A stretch of DNA of 64,000 nucleotides from Parapedobacter indicus (GTDB taxonomy: Bacteria; Bacteroidota; Bacteroidia; Sphingobacteriales; Sphingobacteriaceae), in contig NZ_FOQO01000001.1 of the NCBI RefSeq assembly GCF_900113765.1, positions 496,001 through 560,000 of the forward strand, read 5' to 3'. Within the stretch, counting starts at the first letter, position 1. The number at the start of each line of letters is the position of its first letter. Position numbers and translations under genes: made by a program. The notes beneath the pieces were generated by a model, which did no database searches, had not been told where the DNA came from, and saw nothing but the letters and a program-made list of their open reading frames with translations. Shown here one piece after another: positions 43,901-51,978 of the stretch.

Positions 43901-46900
43901 TCATCGGGTACAGTGGGGGCGGGTATCCGGTTGTTAGCAATCATGACCTCACTAGCCAGACTGTATTGGATGGTTTTATCATTCAGGAAGGCGATACGGA
44001 CCGGGGTGGCGGGATTTATAATTTGAACGCATCGCCGACGCTCCGGAATTTATGGATCAAAGATAACCAAGCTGCCTGGGGTGGCGGAATCTACAACACG
44101 GGCGCATCCTCGCCGGAAATTACCGACGTAGAAATCAGTAACAACATTGTCGAATATTCGGGAGGCGGCATTCTCAATGGCGAAAACTCCAATCCCCCAT
44201 TAACCCGGGTCGTCATCCGGAACAACGAAGTAACAGCGCTGCCGATAGAAGGGGGTTCGGCCGGTGGCGCCGGAATTTTCCATCAGAGCGGCGGAACGTT
44301 GAAACTGGTGGAGGTGACCGTGGCAGACAATACATCGAATAGCGATGCCGGCGGGATTTATATAGCGGACGAATCTTCGGGCCTGTACCTGGAGAATAGC
44401 CATATTTTAGGCAACACTGCACACCGAAACGGAGGTGGATTTTATTTGCACCGGGAAAGCACGGACGTGACCTTGGTAAACACAGTTGTGGGCGATAATC
44501 AAGCACAATGGGGTGGCGGTATCTACAATGATGGTCACTTAATACTGCTCAATACCACGCTTGGTGCCAATAAGGCGGCAAATGGTGGGGGCGTGTACCA
44601 TGCGAGCGCCGGTGCTGCCGCGGAAATCGAAAACAGCATTGTCAGTGGAAATTACCAAACCGATGGAACAACGCCGGACGATGTTTATAACAACGGTTCG
44701 GGAGAAGTTGTGCGCAACTATTCCCATAGCCTGGTGACTGGAAGTGGAGGGTCGGGAGCATGGGACGAAGGCTATGGTGTCGACGGTGGAGGCAACGTTG
44801 ATGCGGCTGCTGACTTCCTTAGTTTAGATAGGGCCGCTGCCGATTACCTCAGGCTAGGCGCTTGCAGTCCGGCGATCGATGGAGGTAGCGACGAAGGTTA
44901 CGAAAATAGTGATCACCAGTTAGCGCTCGATTTGGACGCAGCAAGTAATCCGCGATTGTATGGTAGTAGCCTCGATATGGGCGCATTCGAACGGCAAATG
45001 CCACCGGCAAATAGCGTGGTAGTTCCGACAGCCGGCACCTATCGGATCGGACAAACGCTCACCTTCGAAGTGATGTTCAGTGCTCCAGTTTCCGTAACCG
45101 GAATCCCGTATATCCCGCTCATCATAGGGGGGCATGATAGGCAGGCTCATTATGAATCAGGGTCGGCGTCCAATACGCTGACATTCCAATATCAACTAGT
45201 AGAAGGGGATGAAGATACCGAAGGCATTGAAATGGCATCTGCTATTGTATTAGATGGGGGAGAATTAATATACACCGATAATGAAAAAGATGCCGACCTT
45301 ACCCTATGCGGTGAGGTCGAAGGGGGAACCCTAATCGATGGCGTTAAGCCGGAACTGACCGCCGTTTCCATCGCTTCCGACAATACGGCCGACGTCACGT
45401 TGGCTAAGCCCGACGACGAAATCACGTTGACCTTTATCGCCGATGAAGCCATCGGTTTGCCCACAGTTACCATCGCGGGGAACCTGGCTACCCTAAGCGC
45501 ATCGGATGGAGAGCCGAATAGCTGGCAAGCCAGTTACACGATGACCGCCGATGATGAAGAAGGGCCCATTGCGTTTACCATCGATTATGAAGATGAAGCG
45601 GGTAATGCCGGTTCTACCGTTGAAGCTACGACGGATGAAAGCATCGTAACCTTTGACAAGACCCCGCCTGAAACCCCAACATCGCTGGCTATTGAACGCG
45701 CCGATGGAAAGCTGGTAATCAGCTGGGACGTCAATACGGAAGTGGACTTTGCCTTGTATCGACTCTACATGGGTACGGACCTAAACGACCTAAGCGAATC
45801 CATCGATATCACCGATATCGCTGCCGACAGCTATATACATGCCGATTTGGATAACGGCACGGAATATTATTACCGCATAGCGGCGGTCGACGAAGCGGGA
45901 AATGAAAGTGAATGGAGTGACCGATTAAGTGAAATGCCGAAGGCTGCCCAGACCATCACATTTGATGTGTTGGATGATAAGGTATACGGTGCCGAATCTT
46001 TTGTATTGTCAGCGACCGCTACATCGGGACTGACGGTGCAATTCGAAAGTAGTGACAACGGGGTTGCATCGATTGGTGATGATGGCGTGACCGTAACCAT
46101 TCATGGCGCGGGAACGGTTACCATCACCGCTACACAACCGGGAAACACGGCATTTGAACCGGCAATAGCGGCACAGCAGGAATTGGTGATTTTAAAAGCC
46201 AAGCCAGTCATCACATGGGCCAATCCTACGGCCATCACCTACGGCACGGCGCTGAGCGATACACAACTGAATGCGGAAGCTGACGTTGATGGGCTGTTTA
46301 CCTATACCCCTGCGGCGGGCACGGTGCCGGATGCCGGTACCGGCCACCCGCTCACGGTCACCTTCACGCCGGATGACACGGACAACTACGAACCGGCCAC
46401 AGCCAGTGAAGTGATAGCAGTGCAGCCACGTTCTATCACGTTAACGGTCAAAGCACAAAGTAAGGTGTATGGCGATGACGAACCCGAGGGCTATGTATAT
46501 GCACTCAGTGACGGGTCAGCGCTGGCTGTGGCCGATAATCTCGGCGACATTGTTTCGAATATCACTCGTGAGGCCGGTGAAGGTGTGGGAAGTTACTCCG
46601 TCTTTCTTGAACTCGCGGGTGCCAAAGCAGCCAATTATGACATCACCTTTGATGCCAAAAACAAGGCGTTTACAATTAGGCCAAAGCCTCTCACTGTATC
46701 GTTGAGCGCAACACCGGAAACCGAGAAAATTTACGACGGCACCGCCCATGCCGAACTTTCCGCCGGAAACTATCGGTTGCACGGCGTGTTGGGTGATGAT
46801 GATGTTTATGTTTCCGGTTCTGCAAGTTACAAGCAGGCGGAGGCTGGCGAGAATATTCGCGTGCGGGTTGAGGATTTTGTGTTGCATGGCCGGGATGCTA

Positions 46901-48762
46901 TCCATTACGTAATAGAAACGACAAGCGCAGAGACCGTTGGGCGTATTGTATGGGGAGCCGTGGAAGCACCGACCAACCTTTCCGCTACCACCGGAGATAA
47001 GCAGGTCGCCCTAAGCTGGCAAGCGCCGCCCGATAATGGGCAACCCGTAATGGAATATGTCATCCAGTTTTCACCAGACAATGGACAGACTTGGGCGCTG
47101 GCCAATCGGATACCCGCTACCGTTACCCGCGCGGTGGTAGTCGACTTGCAGAACAATCGTCCTTATGATTTCCGCGTGGCAGCGGCAAATGACGCAGGTA
47201 TTGGCCCGTTCAGTGAAAGCGTTGTGGGCATCATACCTACTGCACCTGTTCTCGACGACGGAAAACTGCCCAATCCTCCGGGGGGTGAGGCCGTCGTCAT
47301 CACCAATGGCGATGTCGAAACGGTGACACTTGAAGTTGTGGATTCGGAATATTTGCGGTTAAGTAGCGGAGATTTTGAATTTAAGTTGGCCACATTAGGC
47401 GTCAACGGTAACCGAATACCTATTTCGGAAATAGATGCCATCATTCGCATGATCCGTGGGACGGGTACAAGCGTATACGTGAGTGGTCGTGGTTTCGAGC
47501 CAGGGACGGTCATTACGGTATACGTGTTTTCCGATCCGCAGGTGCTGGGACATATCGATGTGCGCCCGGATGGGTCTTTCGAAGGGAGTCTGCTGCTTCC
47601 AAATAACCTTGAAATCGGTAAGCACACCATCCAGGCAAACGGGATTGTTGCTGGTGATGGGGGTGAGCGCTCCGTGTCGCTGGGCATGTTGGTGGTGGAG
47701 AACAAAACCCAAAATATTCAGTTTGATGGCTTGGGTGAACGGTCATATGGGCAAGGGCCGATGTTATTGAATGCAACGAGCACCAGCGGATTACCGATAG
47801 TCTATACCGTCACCGACCCCGAAGGCAAGCCTACAGCACTCGCGACCATCGAGCACGGCAACAAACTGCATATCCATGGGGCAGGGGATGTATGGGTAAC
47901 CGCCACCCAACCCGGTAACATGGAATACAGGGCGGCGGCGTCCGTTGCACGTCGGCTCCACATCTCGCGGGCAGCGCTGGATGTTTCTGTTGCCGACGCC
48001 AGCCGTGCCTATGGCGAGGACAACCCCAAGTTCGAATTGTCGTATAGCGGCTTTGTAAACAACGACGATGTCTCGTCATTAACGCGCCAGCCCGAAGCGA
48101 GCAGCCAAGCTACGTCGGCAAGTGCGCCCGGAACGTACCCCATTGGAATCGAAGGGGGCATATCGGGCAACTATCTGTTTAGATATCATGTTGGAACACT
48201 GGCCATTACGAAGGCTCACCAGGTCATAAATTTCAACGTGCCCCACAAGGAAATAAATCGCGCTATCGGTAGCGTTTCGTTAGATGTAGGCGCAACTAGC
48301 GGGCTACCGGTTACCTTGGATGTAGATAATACGTTGGCTGCCACGTTGACGGGGACCGTGTTGAATGTCCATCGTCTAGGCACCGTCCAAATTACCGCTA
48401 CACAAACAGGCGATTCGAATTACCTGCCGGCGGACCCGGTTACGGTAACGGTGCGTATTGTCGATCCATCGGCGCCTCTTCCCGTTCGTGTCCACCAAGC
48501 GGTGTCGCCAAACGGTGATGGTATCAACGAATGGTTGATCATAGAGGGTATCCGCGATTATCCGGAAAATCGTGTAACGATTATTAATCGTAACGGGACG
48601 GTCTTATGGGAGGCCAATGGATATGACAATGCCAACGTGATGTTTCGAGGGATCAGTACGGGGCAGATGAAACTTCCCGCGGGTACGTATTTCTATCTGG
48701 TGGAAATCAAAAACGGAGGTAAATGGGTGTACGAAAAAGGATACTTTGTATTAAGGTATTAG
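37978..48762 (+). CDS. Giant mosaic cell-surface protein with type B T9SS sorting signal
   Basis: About 3594 residues. The ATG at 37978 is chosen before a long signal peptide ending NTNVFGQ; 38035 or a TTG at 37918 are alternatives. By nucleotide position: GEVED domain (38097-38545); FN3-1 (38546-38820); a jelly-roll segment (to 39245); FN3 starts at 39252, 40011, 40765, 41512 and 42271, the first four each followed by a choice-of-anchor-J jelly roll (module pitch about 750 bp); two right-handed beta-helix units (42547-43620 and 43628-44995); Ig-like region; FN3 (45664); MBG/YDG-type repeats (45946-46960); FN3 (46961); Ig-like and MBG repeats; and a gliding-motility-associated C-terminal domain (48481 on: VSPNGDGINE ... 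GTYFYLVEI). It is exported by T9SS and cell-attached; adhesion or matrix role is inferred. No enzymatic site seen. Confidence 0.96.
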   Translation: MKRERLPRHLNRFWLLARAMRRIAGFVCLLLLMNTNVFGQYCVGDITLDDDFEYISRVTFQEIDNHSGRSGGNGYNDYTAMEANLTPGETYQIAVSLGDSYASDYVFVFIDWNQNGLLDDPGEVYEVVTNLPERDSGPHTYDITIPENAVSGATRMRVVLQYGESDPNPCITSGDGEVEDYTVIVGTPSACPRPTGLATTAVTTSSADLSWESVGGAFELKWGISGFGLEDGGTLVNGLTATTYSLVGLTEGIPYDVYVRRDCGVDGYSDWTGPLTVTPAPIAMITYTGGHIPTAFDEDPDLNSTNFCEPEPTLTLEIPDGYQLSGLTVQYRMEARNYGYISEQRSMLYSPTLDQGEEHMVFGSGYSEGTYDYERPITFANGATGEVDFVLRAWRTYQGSGNCNTTYNRVVAGSWKLIATFERLATCLPPADLAVTAISRQQATVSWESGEAPGVGYDYYYATTSTPPHAATTPKGSTANTTFDLSGLEMGQTYHVWVRANCGDGDYSNWTGTSFTTSAPWSESFDVEHYYELPAGWQSQSGSWTVDRTEALLDAESYVVNNYFSSGESDFLTTNAIGPVEDGDVFTFIYRNAYYNLPYQAAPAGSFKVTVGVSTDGGESFQDEEDFTTDGASGWQPFTLDMGVYAGQMVQLRIGVETIGAIYSYRFGFDNFYAGPPQCPRPLNLSSSAITPTSATIAWNEPASLPDGGYQYYYAKSATPPTAVTEPSGTASSNSANLIDLSPGEQYYFWVRTVCDEEVYGAWSIAGTFATELELSSPWTEDFEASTSAPPGWGTSHWQVNAESDILNADGNIVYSSLSNSAGNWSKTLTTPNISVAARDVISFSYATKDDFFGGNPAKGRFTVSISEDYGAHYTDIETVTLNSTMTWRMFSYALDSYEGKNIKLRIVAEHVSGGYQVGFDLFRVGPPAGCPVIGTVSATTVGYTGAIVEWEDTGSDYEYYLVDSNTPPSAYTGSYERTSDTEIHFDDLEKGTTYYFWVRAYCSDDSYGEWGPLAMFTTPTQVGTPWAESFPTEGAPQGWEITGWEVGTNSYLSEPDGNAIYKQIYYNFDVAERTFTTLHVGDIQSGDQLSFRYQLTTHSSTPPEAGSGNFTVAIATDIGNPYTDIETVENNGTGGWQEFSYPLDDYVGETIQVRIVATWVVGNYFIAFDDFSVGPDASCAALTGLSVSDITADGAMLAWDEATVVPAGYDYYLATDETMPGAATEPSGSTSLPSVALTDLVPGQTYYWWVRAVCGAETVGVWSAIQSFTTKAVTPRPWLESFSSTATPADWVIDGWSIDNHEDIDGGAGNLLYYNLYSSDPNAQFTTPDVGIIQTGDELSFRFKRVNYNAPESAPGSGTGGFEVKISTDFGEHYEMLATVPNDGTTGWQYRQLDLSDYAGEAIRIQVNATQEDEADYYLAFDDFAVGPPPTCPPIAGVAVSERTTTTATVSWDEPDDAPTDGYGYFISTSSEPPGASVGKVTLQPSVALEDLDPATTYFFWVRANCGDEDYSAWRSISFTTGTIRYVKADGSGDGSSWANASGVLQAMVDASDPGSEVWVAEGTYRPETDTGMPPRGFEMKSGVAIYGGFPSAGGAWNQRDWSANQTVLKRHPFEELPVVSSYDVDPTGILDGFVITDGNASRGGGIYNLDASPTFRNLEIRNNKALWGGGMYADGSSPRLINVAITNNESSYAGAGMSNIDSGSPMMLTNVVISNNKTGNGYNGGAMDNTNASLILTNVTIAGNISSNSAVYNENTTLTIRNSVISGNSDGYNGIDGIRQGGAGNVVTVDYSLVEGLTAIDSRGNIDGNTDPGFIRLGAGDYRLQETSPLINAGSNTYFTPGAEPDLSGINTDVAGNPRFYEGSTIDLGAYEYNGNQPPLPTTIRYVKTASSGGDAVADGRSWETASSNLQAMIDASMEGDEVWVAAGDYHAVYDDRPHITFVLKEGVTVYGGFPANGGDLDQRDWKANETTLIGYSGGGYPVVSNHDLTSQTVLDGFIIQEGDTDRGGGIYNLNASPTLRNLWIKDNQAAWGGGIYNTGASSPEITDVEISNNIVEYSGGGILNGENSNPPLTRVVIRNNEVTALPIEGGSAGGAGIFHQSGGTLKLVEVTVADNTSNSDAGGIYIADESSGLYLENSHILGNTAHRNGGGFYLHRESTDVTLVNTVVGDNQAQWGGGIYNDGHLILLNTTLGANKAANGGGVYHASAGAAAEIENSIVSGNYQTDGTTPDDVYNNGSGEVVRNYSHSLVTGSGGSGAWDEGYGVDGGGNVDAAADFLSLDRAAADYLRLGACSPAIDGGSDEGYENSDHQLALDLDAASNPRLYGSSLDMGAFERQMPPANSVVVPTAGTYRIGQTLTFEVMFSAPVSVTGIPYIPLIIGGHDRQAHYESGSASNTLTFQYQLVEGDEDTEGIEMASAIVLDGGELIYTDNEKDADLTLCGEVEGGTLIDGVKPELTAVSIASDNTADVTLAKPDDEITLTFIADEAIGLPTVTIAGNLATLSASDGEPNSWQASYTMTADDEEGPIAFTIDYEDEAGNAGSTVEATTDESIVTFDKTPPETPTSLAIERADGKLVISWDVNTEVDFALYRLYMGTDLNDLSESIDITDIAADSYIHADLDNGTEYYYRIAAVDEAGNESEWSDRLSEMPKAAQTITFDVLDDKVYGAESFVLSATATSGLTVQFESSDNGVASIGDDGVTVTIHGAGTVTITATQPGNTAFEPAIAAQQELVILKAKPVITWANPTAITYGTALSDTQLNAEADVDGLFTYTPAAGTVPDAGTGHPLTVTFTPDDTDNYEPATASEVIAVQPRSITLTVKAQSKVYGDDEPEGYVYALSDGSALAVADNLGDIVSNITREAGEGVGSYSVFLELAGAKAANYDITFDAKNKAFTIRPKPLTVSLSATPETEKIYDGTAHAELSAGNYRLHGVLGDDDVYVSGSASYKQAEAGENIRVRVEDFVLHGRDAIHYVIETTSAETVGRIVWGAVEAPTNLSATTGDKQVALSWQAPPDNGQPVMEYVIQFSPDNGQTWALANRIPATVTRAVVVDLQNNRPYDFRVAAANDAGIGPFSESVVGIIPTAPVLDDGKLPNPPGGEAVVITNGDVETVTLEVVDSEYLRLSSGDFEFKLATLGVNGNRIPISEIDAIIRMIRGTGTSVYVSGRGFEPGTVITVYVFSDPQVLGHIDVRPDGSFEGSLLLPNNLEIGKHTIQANGIVAGDGGERSVSLGMLVVENKTQNIQFDGLGERSYGQGPMLLNATSTSGLPIVYTVTDPEGKPTALATIEHGNKLHIHGAGDVWVTATQPGNMEYRAAASVARRLHISRAALDVSVADASRAYGEDNPKFELSYSGFVNNDDVSSLTRQPEASSQATSASAPGTYPIGIEGGISGNYLFRYHVGTLAITKAHQVINFNVPHKEINRAIGSVSLDVGATSGLPVTLDVDNTLAATLTGTVLNVHRLGTVQITATQTGDSNYLPADPVTVTVRIVDPSAPLPVRVHQAVSPNGDGINEWLIIEGIRDYPENRVTIINRNGTVLWEANGYDNANVMFRGISTGQMKLPAGTYFYLVEIKNGGKWVYEKGYFVLRY
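39252..42546 (+). repeat. Tandem FN3/jelly-roll modules inside the giant gene, pitch about 750 bp
   Basis: FN3 modules begin at 39252, 40011, 40765, 41512 and 42271 (spacings 759, 754, 747 and 759 bp). Each starts with a Cys-containing strand and has YYFWVRxxC or a variant near its end; four are followed by a jelly roll ending FxVGPP. The copies diverge at the DNA level, so this is an old duplication. Confidence 0.85.
42547..44995 (+). repeat. Duplicated beta-helix unit inside the giant gene
   Basis: Two copies start with IRYVKADGSGDGSSWA (42547) and IRYVKTASSGGDAVAD (43628), 1081 bp apart. Shared landmarks are VWVAxGxY, VYGGFPxxGG, DQRDWxxN, GGGIYNLxASPTxRNL and WGGGxY. The second copy is longer by about 280 bp, with extra GGGIYN turns. 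These are pectate-lyase-like / polymorphic outer-membrane-protein-like helices that often bind carbohydrate or ice. Confidence 0.8.
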
Positions 48763-48791
48763 AGGGTGGAATAGGAAAACAAATACAGTAG

Positions 48792-49688
48792 ATGAAAGGA
48801 AGGTTATTGATAACGGCAGGGGCGATACTGTGTGTATCGGCTATTGCACATGGACAGCAGGCATTAACGCATACGCAATACGGGCAATTGCGTACAGTGA
48901 TTAACCCAGCAGCAAGCTTGATAAGTCAGGGCGGTGAAATATCGGTGATCGGCCGTAGGCAATGGGTAGGGCTGGACGGCGCTCCTACGGTATTTTGGGG
49001 GAGTGGCTACATGGGATTCAGGAACTTCGGTGCTACAGTGGGAATTACCATTCGCCACGAAAGCCTGGCGGTGGAGAAATTGACAGAGGCCGGTGCGTTC
49101 TTCGCTAAGAGCGTGCGTATCTCGGAAGCGGAGTATATTGGGCTGTCACTGAACGCAGGAGTGAGCTACCTAGACGGACGATTCTCACAGCTGGACCCAC
49201 AGGACCCAGCCTTTGGGCAAGACATACAGGAGACGGATGCACTGGTTGGTTTCGGGGTGGTATTGTACCGTCCGGAGCGTTATTACGTGGGCTTGTCGCT
49301 TCCTCGGCTAATGCTGGGCAGCCTGGGAGTTGACAATGCCGGTCGGTATAACTTCCGTAACCTGTATCACCTAACAGCGGGTGCCCTGTTTGATCTAGGA
49401 GTCAATTTCCAGTTCCGTCCCTCACTGTTGGTTACGTATGCAGAGAGCCTCCGTCCACAGTCCGAAATCTCGGCGATGGTATTTGTGAAACGGACATTTG
49501 GCTTAGGGTTGAACGTTCGGAGCTACGGCGAGGTTGCGGGCCTGGTACACTTCAACTTCGGTAATTTCCGTCTCGGCTACAGCTACCAGTTTAACCCGCG
49601 AAACGAGCCATTGAACCGCCGCCTTAACAATAATACCCATGAGATCGGACTTAGCTACCGCTTAAGCCCCGATGGGGGGTTGCTATGA
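48792..49688 (+). CDS. PorP/SprF family type IX secretion membrane protein
   Basis: A 298-residue outer-membrane protein, signal peptide ending AHGQQ. ALTHTQYGQLRTVINPA (the early NPA motif), SVIGRRQWVGLDGAPTVFW and the C-terminal FRLGYSYQF / HEIGLSYRL strands are those of the PorP/SprF family. SprF-type proteins are encoded just after genes for type B-sorted T9SS substrates and are needed to attach or export that substrate. Here it follows the giant protein gene by 29 bp, so it is almost certainly the dedicated partner. Its stop overlaps lgt by 6 bp on the other strand. Confidence 0.92.
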   Translation: MKGRLLITAGAILCVSAIAHGQQALTHTQYGQLRTVINPAASLISQGGEISVIGRRQWVGLDGAPTVFWGSGYMGFRNFGATVGITIRHESLAVEKLTEAGAFFAKSVRISEAEYIGLSLNAGVSYLDGRFSQLDPQDPAFGQDIQETDALVGFGVVLYRPERYYVGLSLPRLMLGSLGVDNAGRYNFRNLYHLTAGALFDLGVNFQFRPSLLVTYAESLRPQSEISAMVFVKRTFGLGLNVRSYGEVAGLVHFNFGNFRLGYSYQFNPRNEPLNRRLNNNTHEIGLSYRLSPDGGLL

Positions 49689-50519
49689 AGACCGACGATT
49701 GTTCTTGGGATAGGGCCTGAACAGCAGGAAAATCCCTAACGCTACAAAGGGTATGCTAAGTAACTGTCCCATGTTGAACTTCATCCCCTCTTCAAATGCT
49801 TCCTGATTTTCTTTGATGAATTCCAGTCCAAAGCGGGCACCGAACAGCAAGATTAAGAAAATGCCAAAAATAAAGCCGGGTTTCAATGCTGTTTTGCGAT
49901 GATAAATGTTCCAAAGCAAGATAAAAATCAGCACATAGCTTAACGCCTCATACAGCTGCGCGGGATGTCGTGGAATCTGGTCTACCTGTTCAAAAACTAC
50001 CGCCCAGGGTAAATTCGAGGGCAAACCAATGATTTCGGAGTTGAAGAAGTTCCCGGTACGCACGAAAGCGCCTGCCAGTGGAATGACAATAACCAATCGG
50101 TCCGTAATCCAAAGAAAATCTGTTTTCGTTTTCCGGCAAAAGAGAAAGATTCCCACCAATATGCCGATCGCCCCACCGTGACTGGCCAATCCATGAAAAC
50201 CGGTAAGCTTGAATTCGCCATTAACATAGGTATAAGGCAACAGCATCTCCAGCGGATGGTCTTTGTAATAGTCAAATTCGTAAAATAGGCAATGGCCGAG
50301 GCGTGCACCCAGCAATGTGCCCAGAAAAATATAGATGCTCAGTTGATCTAACAATTCCTGGGGCTTATGCTCACGCTTAAAAATGTGCAGCATCAATACA
50401 TAGCTACTGATAAAAGCCAGCAGGAAACACAATGTGTAGTACCGAACTTCGAAGCTCCCGATACTGAATATCTCCGGGCGAACATTCCAATGGATTGCGG
50501 CAAGCAGGGTGTCTATCAT
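49683..50519 (-). CDS. lgt: Prolipoprotein diacylglyceryl transferase
   Basis: A 278-residue inner-membrane enzyme with about seven helices that moves diacylglycerol to the lipobox cysteine of prolipoproteins. The ATG at 50519 gives MIDTLLAAIHWNVRPEIFSI; the frame runs further upstream into rimK without family similarity. Diagnostic blocks: GARLGHCLFYE, FHGLASHGGAIGILVG and the GAFVRTGNFFNSEIIG signature with the essential Arg and Asn; the C-terminal YEALSYVLIFILLW and FGARFGLEFIKENQ are also standard. It is the last gene of the five-gene minus-strand operon that starts with the OmpA-like gene at 53.7 kb. It serves the many lipoproteins in this genome. Confidence 0.95.
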   Translation of the reverse strand: MIDTLLAAIHWNVRPEIFSIGSFEVRYYTLCFLLAFISSYVLMLHIFKREHKPQELLDQLSIYIFLGTLLGARLGHCLFYEFDYYKDHPLEMLLPYTYVNGEFKLTGFHGLASHGGAIGILVGIFLFCRKTKTDFLWITDRLVIVIPLAGAFVRTGNFFNSEIIGLPSNLPWAVVFEQVDQIPRHPAQLYEALSYVLIFILLWNIYHRKTALKPGFIFGIFLILLFGARFGLEFIKENQEAFEEGMKFNMGQLLSIPFVALGIFLLFRPYPKNNRRSS

Positions 50520-50565
50520 GGTTATGATCTGTTTAGGAGGGTAAATATAGTGTTTATTTGCTGAA

Positions 50566-51492
50566 TCACAATTTTTGCCCCGCCTTCGCTTTGCGGTCTT
50601 TCCGGTTTTGCTGCTTAAGGATGTATTGTTTTTCGAGAAAGGCAATGACCTCACTGGCAATGTCTTTTTGGGTGGCTTTTTCGATGCCTTCCAAGCCCGG
50701 AGAAGAATTGACTTCGAGTACAAGTGGCCCGCGGTCAGAAGGCAGCATATCCACCCCACATACCGTCAATCCTAGCTCTTTGGCTGCACGCACAGCGGTT
50801 TCACGTTCGGCTTTATTGAGTTTAATGATCTCTGCGCTACCCCCCCGGTGCAGGTTGGAACGGAATTCACCCTCCTTGGCAGTACGTTTCATCGCACCGA
50901 CTACTCGTCCGTCCACCACAAATGCACGGATATCTGTGCCGCGTGACTCTTTGATGTATTCCTGAATGAGGATGTTGTTACCCAAACCATAAAAAGCCTC
51001 AATAACCGATGATGCCGCTTTTTTGGTTTCGGCAAGCACAACGCCAATGCCCTGCGTGCCTTCAAGTAGTTTGATGACCAGTGGCGGACCTCCTACCATC
51101 TTGATCAGATCGTCGACATCCCGGGTCCGACGGGCAAACCCGGTAATGGGCATACCAATTCCAGCACCCGAGAGGATTTGCATACAGCGCAGTTTGTCAC
51201 GTGATCGCGTAATAGACTGGCTGGGATTAGCCGATATAACGCCCATCACTTCAAACTGGCGGACGATGGCGGATCCATAAAAGGTAACCGACGCACCAAT
51301 TCGCGGAATAATCGCATCAATATCGGACAAGTCCTGTCCTTTGTAGTGCATGCTGGGTTTCCCCTGCTTGATGCCCACATAACACTGACTGTGGTCGATG
51401 ACGACACATTCATGCCCGCGCATCCGCGCAGCCTCTACCAACCTACGTGTCGAATAGAGGTTCTTTAGGGTTGATAAAACTGCAATCTTCAC
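50566..51492 (-). CDS. rimK: RimK-type ATP-grasp glutamate ligase
   Basis: A 308-residue ATP-grasp enzyme. RimK in Proteobacteria adds glutamates to the C-terminus of ribosomal protein S6. Visible: N-terminal flavodoxin-like domain ([17 protein letters not shown]), the ATP-grasp lid and loop ([19 protein letters not shown]), [26 protein letters not shown] and the metal-site strand [22 protein letters not shown]. The C-terminus is Lys/Arg-rich. Its gene lies 35 bp after the retropepsin-like gene and 46 bp before lgt. The RimK-like family also includes enzymes for other peptide tails, so the substrate is not proven. Confidence 0.92.
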   Translation of the reverse strand: MKIAVLSTLKNLYSTRRLVEAARMRGHECVVIDHSQCYVGIKQGKPSMHYKGQDLSDIDAIIPRIGASVTFYGSAIVRQFEVMGVISANPSQSITRSRDKLRCMQILSGAGIGMPITGFARRTRDVDDLIKMVGGPPLVIKLLEGTQGIGVVLAETKKAASSVIEAFYGLGNNILIQEYIKESRGTDIRAFVVDGRVVGAMKRTAKEGEFRSNLHRGGSAEIIKLNKAERETAVRAAKELGLTVCGVDMLPSDRGPLVLEVNSSPGLEGIEKATQKDIASEVIAFLEKQYILKQQNRKDRKAKAGQKL

Positions 51493-51527
51493 GTGTACGA
51501 AAATAAATTCCTGATGGATAGAAACAC

Positions 51528-51959
51528 TTATTTTTTTGAAAGGTTTGCGCGCGAAACATCCACGAGGAATTTTTTGCGGATAAACGAGCGCCCCAGCAAA
51601 ACAGGAAATTCCATACCAGAGCGATCGCGGAGGGAAAGCTCAATGGCATGCATTTCGTTGAACAGCCGGATTTTGGTGTTTATCACGTAGCGGTTTTCCT
51701 CCTGGCCAAAAGAATTTCGGATCCTACGTTCGCTATGGAAGGGCAAGGTAAAGTGGGTATGCTGCGATCCGAACCGATCATCCAAAGGCCGGAATTCGAC
51801 ATATTGTTTTCGACCTTTCTTTACCAGCTGGATAGCGCTGCAGTGTACTACCGAAGTGCGTGCACCCGTATCTACTTTTGCGGAAATACCGTATAGACCC
51901 AAATCCGGCAAATCTACCGTTTCCTTCCAACCGATGGTTTTCAGCGCGACAGCGGCCAT
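51528..51959 (-). CDS. RimB-like retropepsin-type aspartyl protease (ATP-dependent zinc protease family)
   Basis: A 143-residue protein with one retropepsin fold (PF05618). The active-site motif is [12 protein letters not shown] (D-T-G), with the flap region [16 protein letters not shown] FRPLDDRFG and the second conserved element [16 protein letters not shown]. The ATG at 51959 is chosen; an upstream ATG at 52001 would overlap purM. In Pseudomonas, RimB of this family trims the polyglutamate tail that RimK adds to S6. Here rimB and rimK are adjacent in that order, 35 bp apart, which supports the same pairing. The third partner of that system, RimA, is not visible here. Confidence 0.85.
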   Translation of the reverse strand: MAAVALKTIGWKETVDLPDLGLYGISAKVDTGARTSVVHCSAIQLVKKGRKQYVEFRPLDDRFGSQHTHFTLPFHSERRIRNSFGQEENRYVINTKIRLFNEMHAIELSLRDRSGMEFPVLLGRSFIRKKFLVDVSRANLSKK

Positions 51960-51978
51960 TGCTTTACAAACTTTGGGC

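Noticed and set aside
39252..44995. Possible CRISPR array or DNA-level tandem repeat in the giant gene
   Set aside because: The repeats are protein modules of about 250 and 360 residues that diverge at the DNA level; there are no 25-40-bp identical repeats with spacers.
46516..47705. Minus-strand frames of 129 and 180 codons in the giant gene
   Set aside because: Ser/Pro/Thr-rich products with no family; they mirror the MBG/FN3 region of the plus-strand protein.
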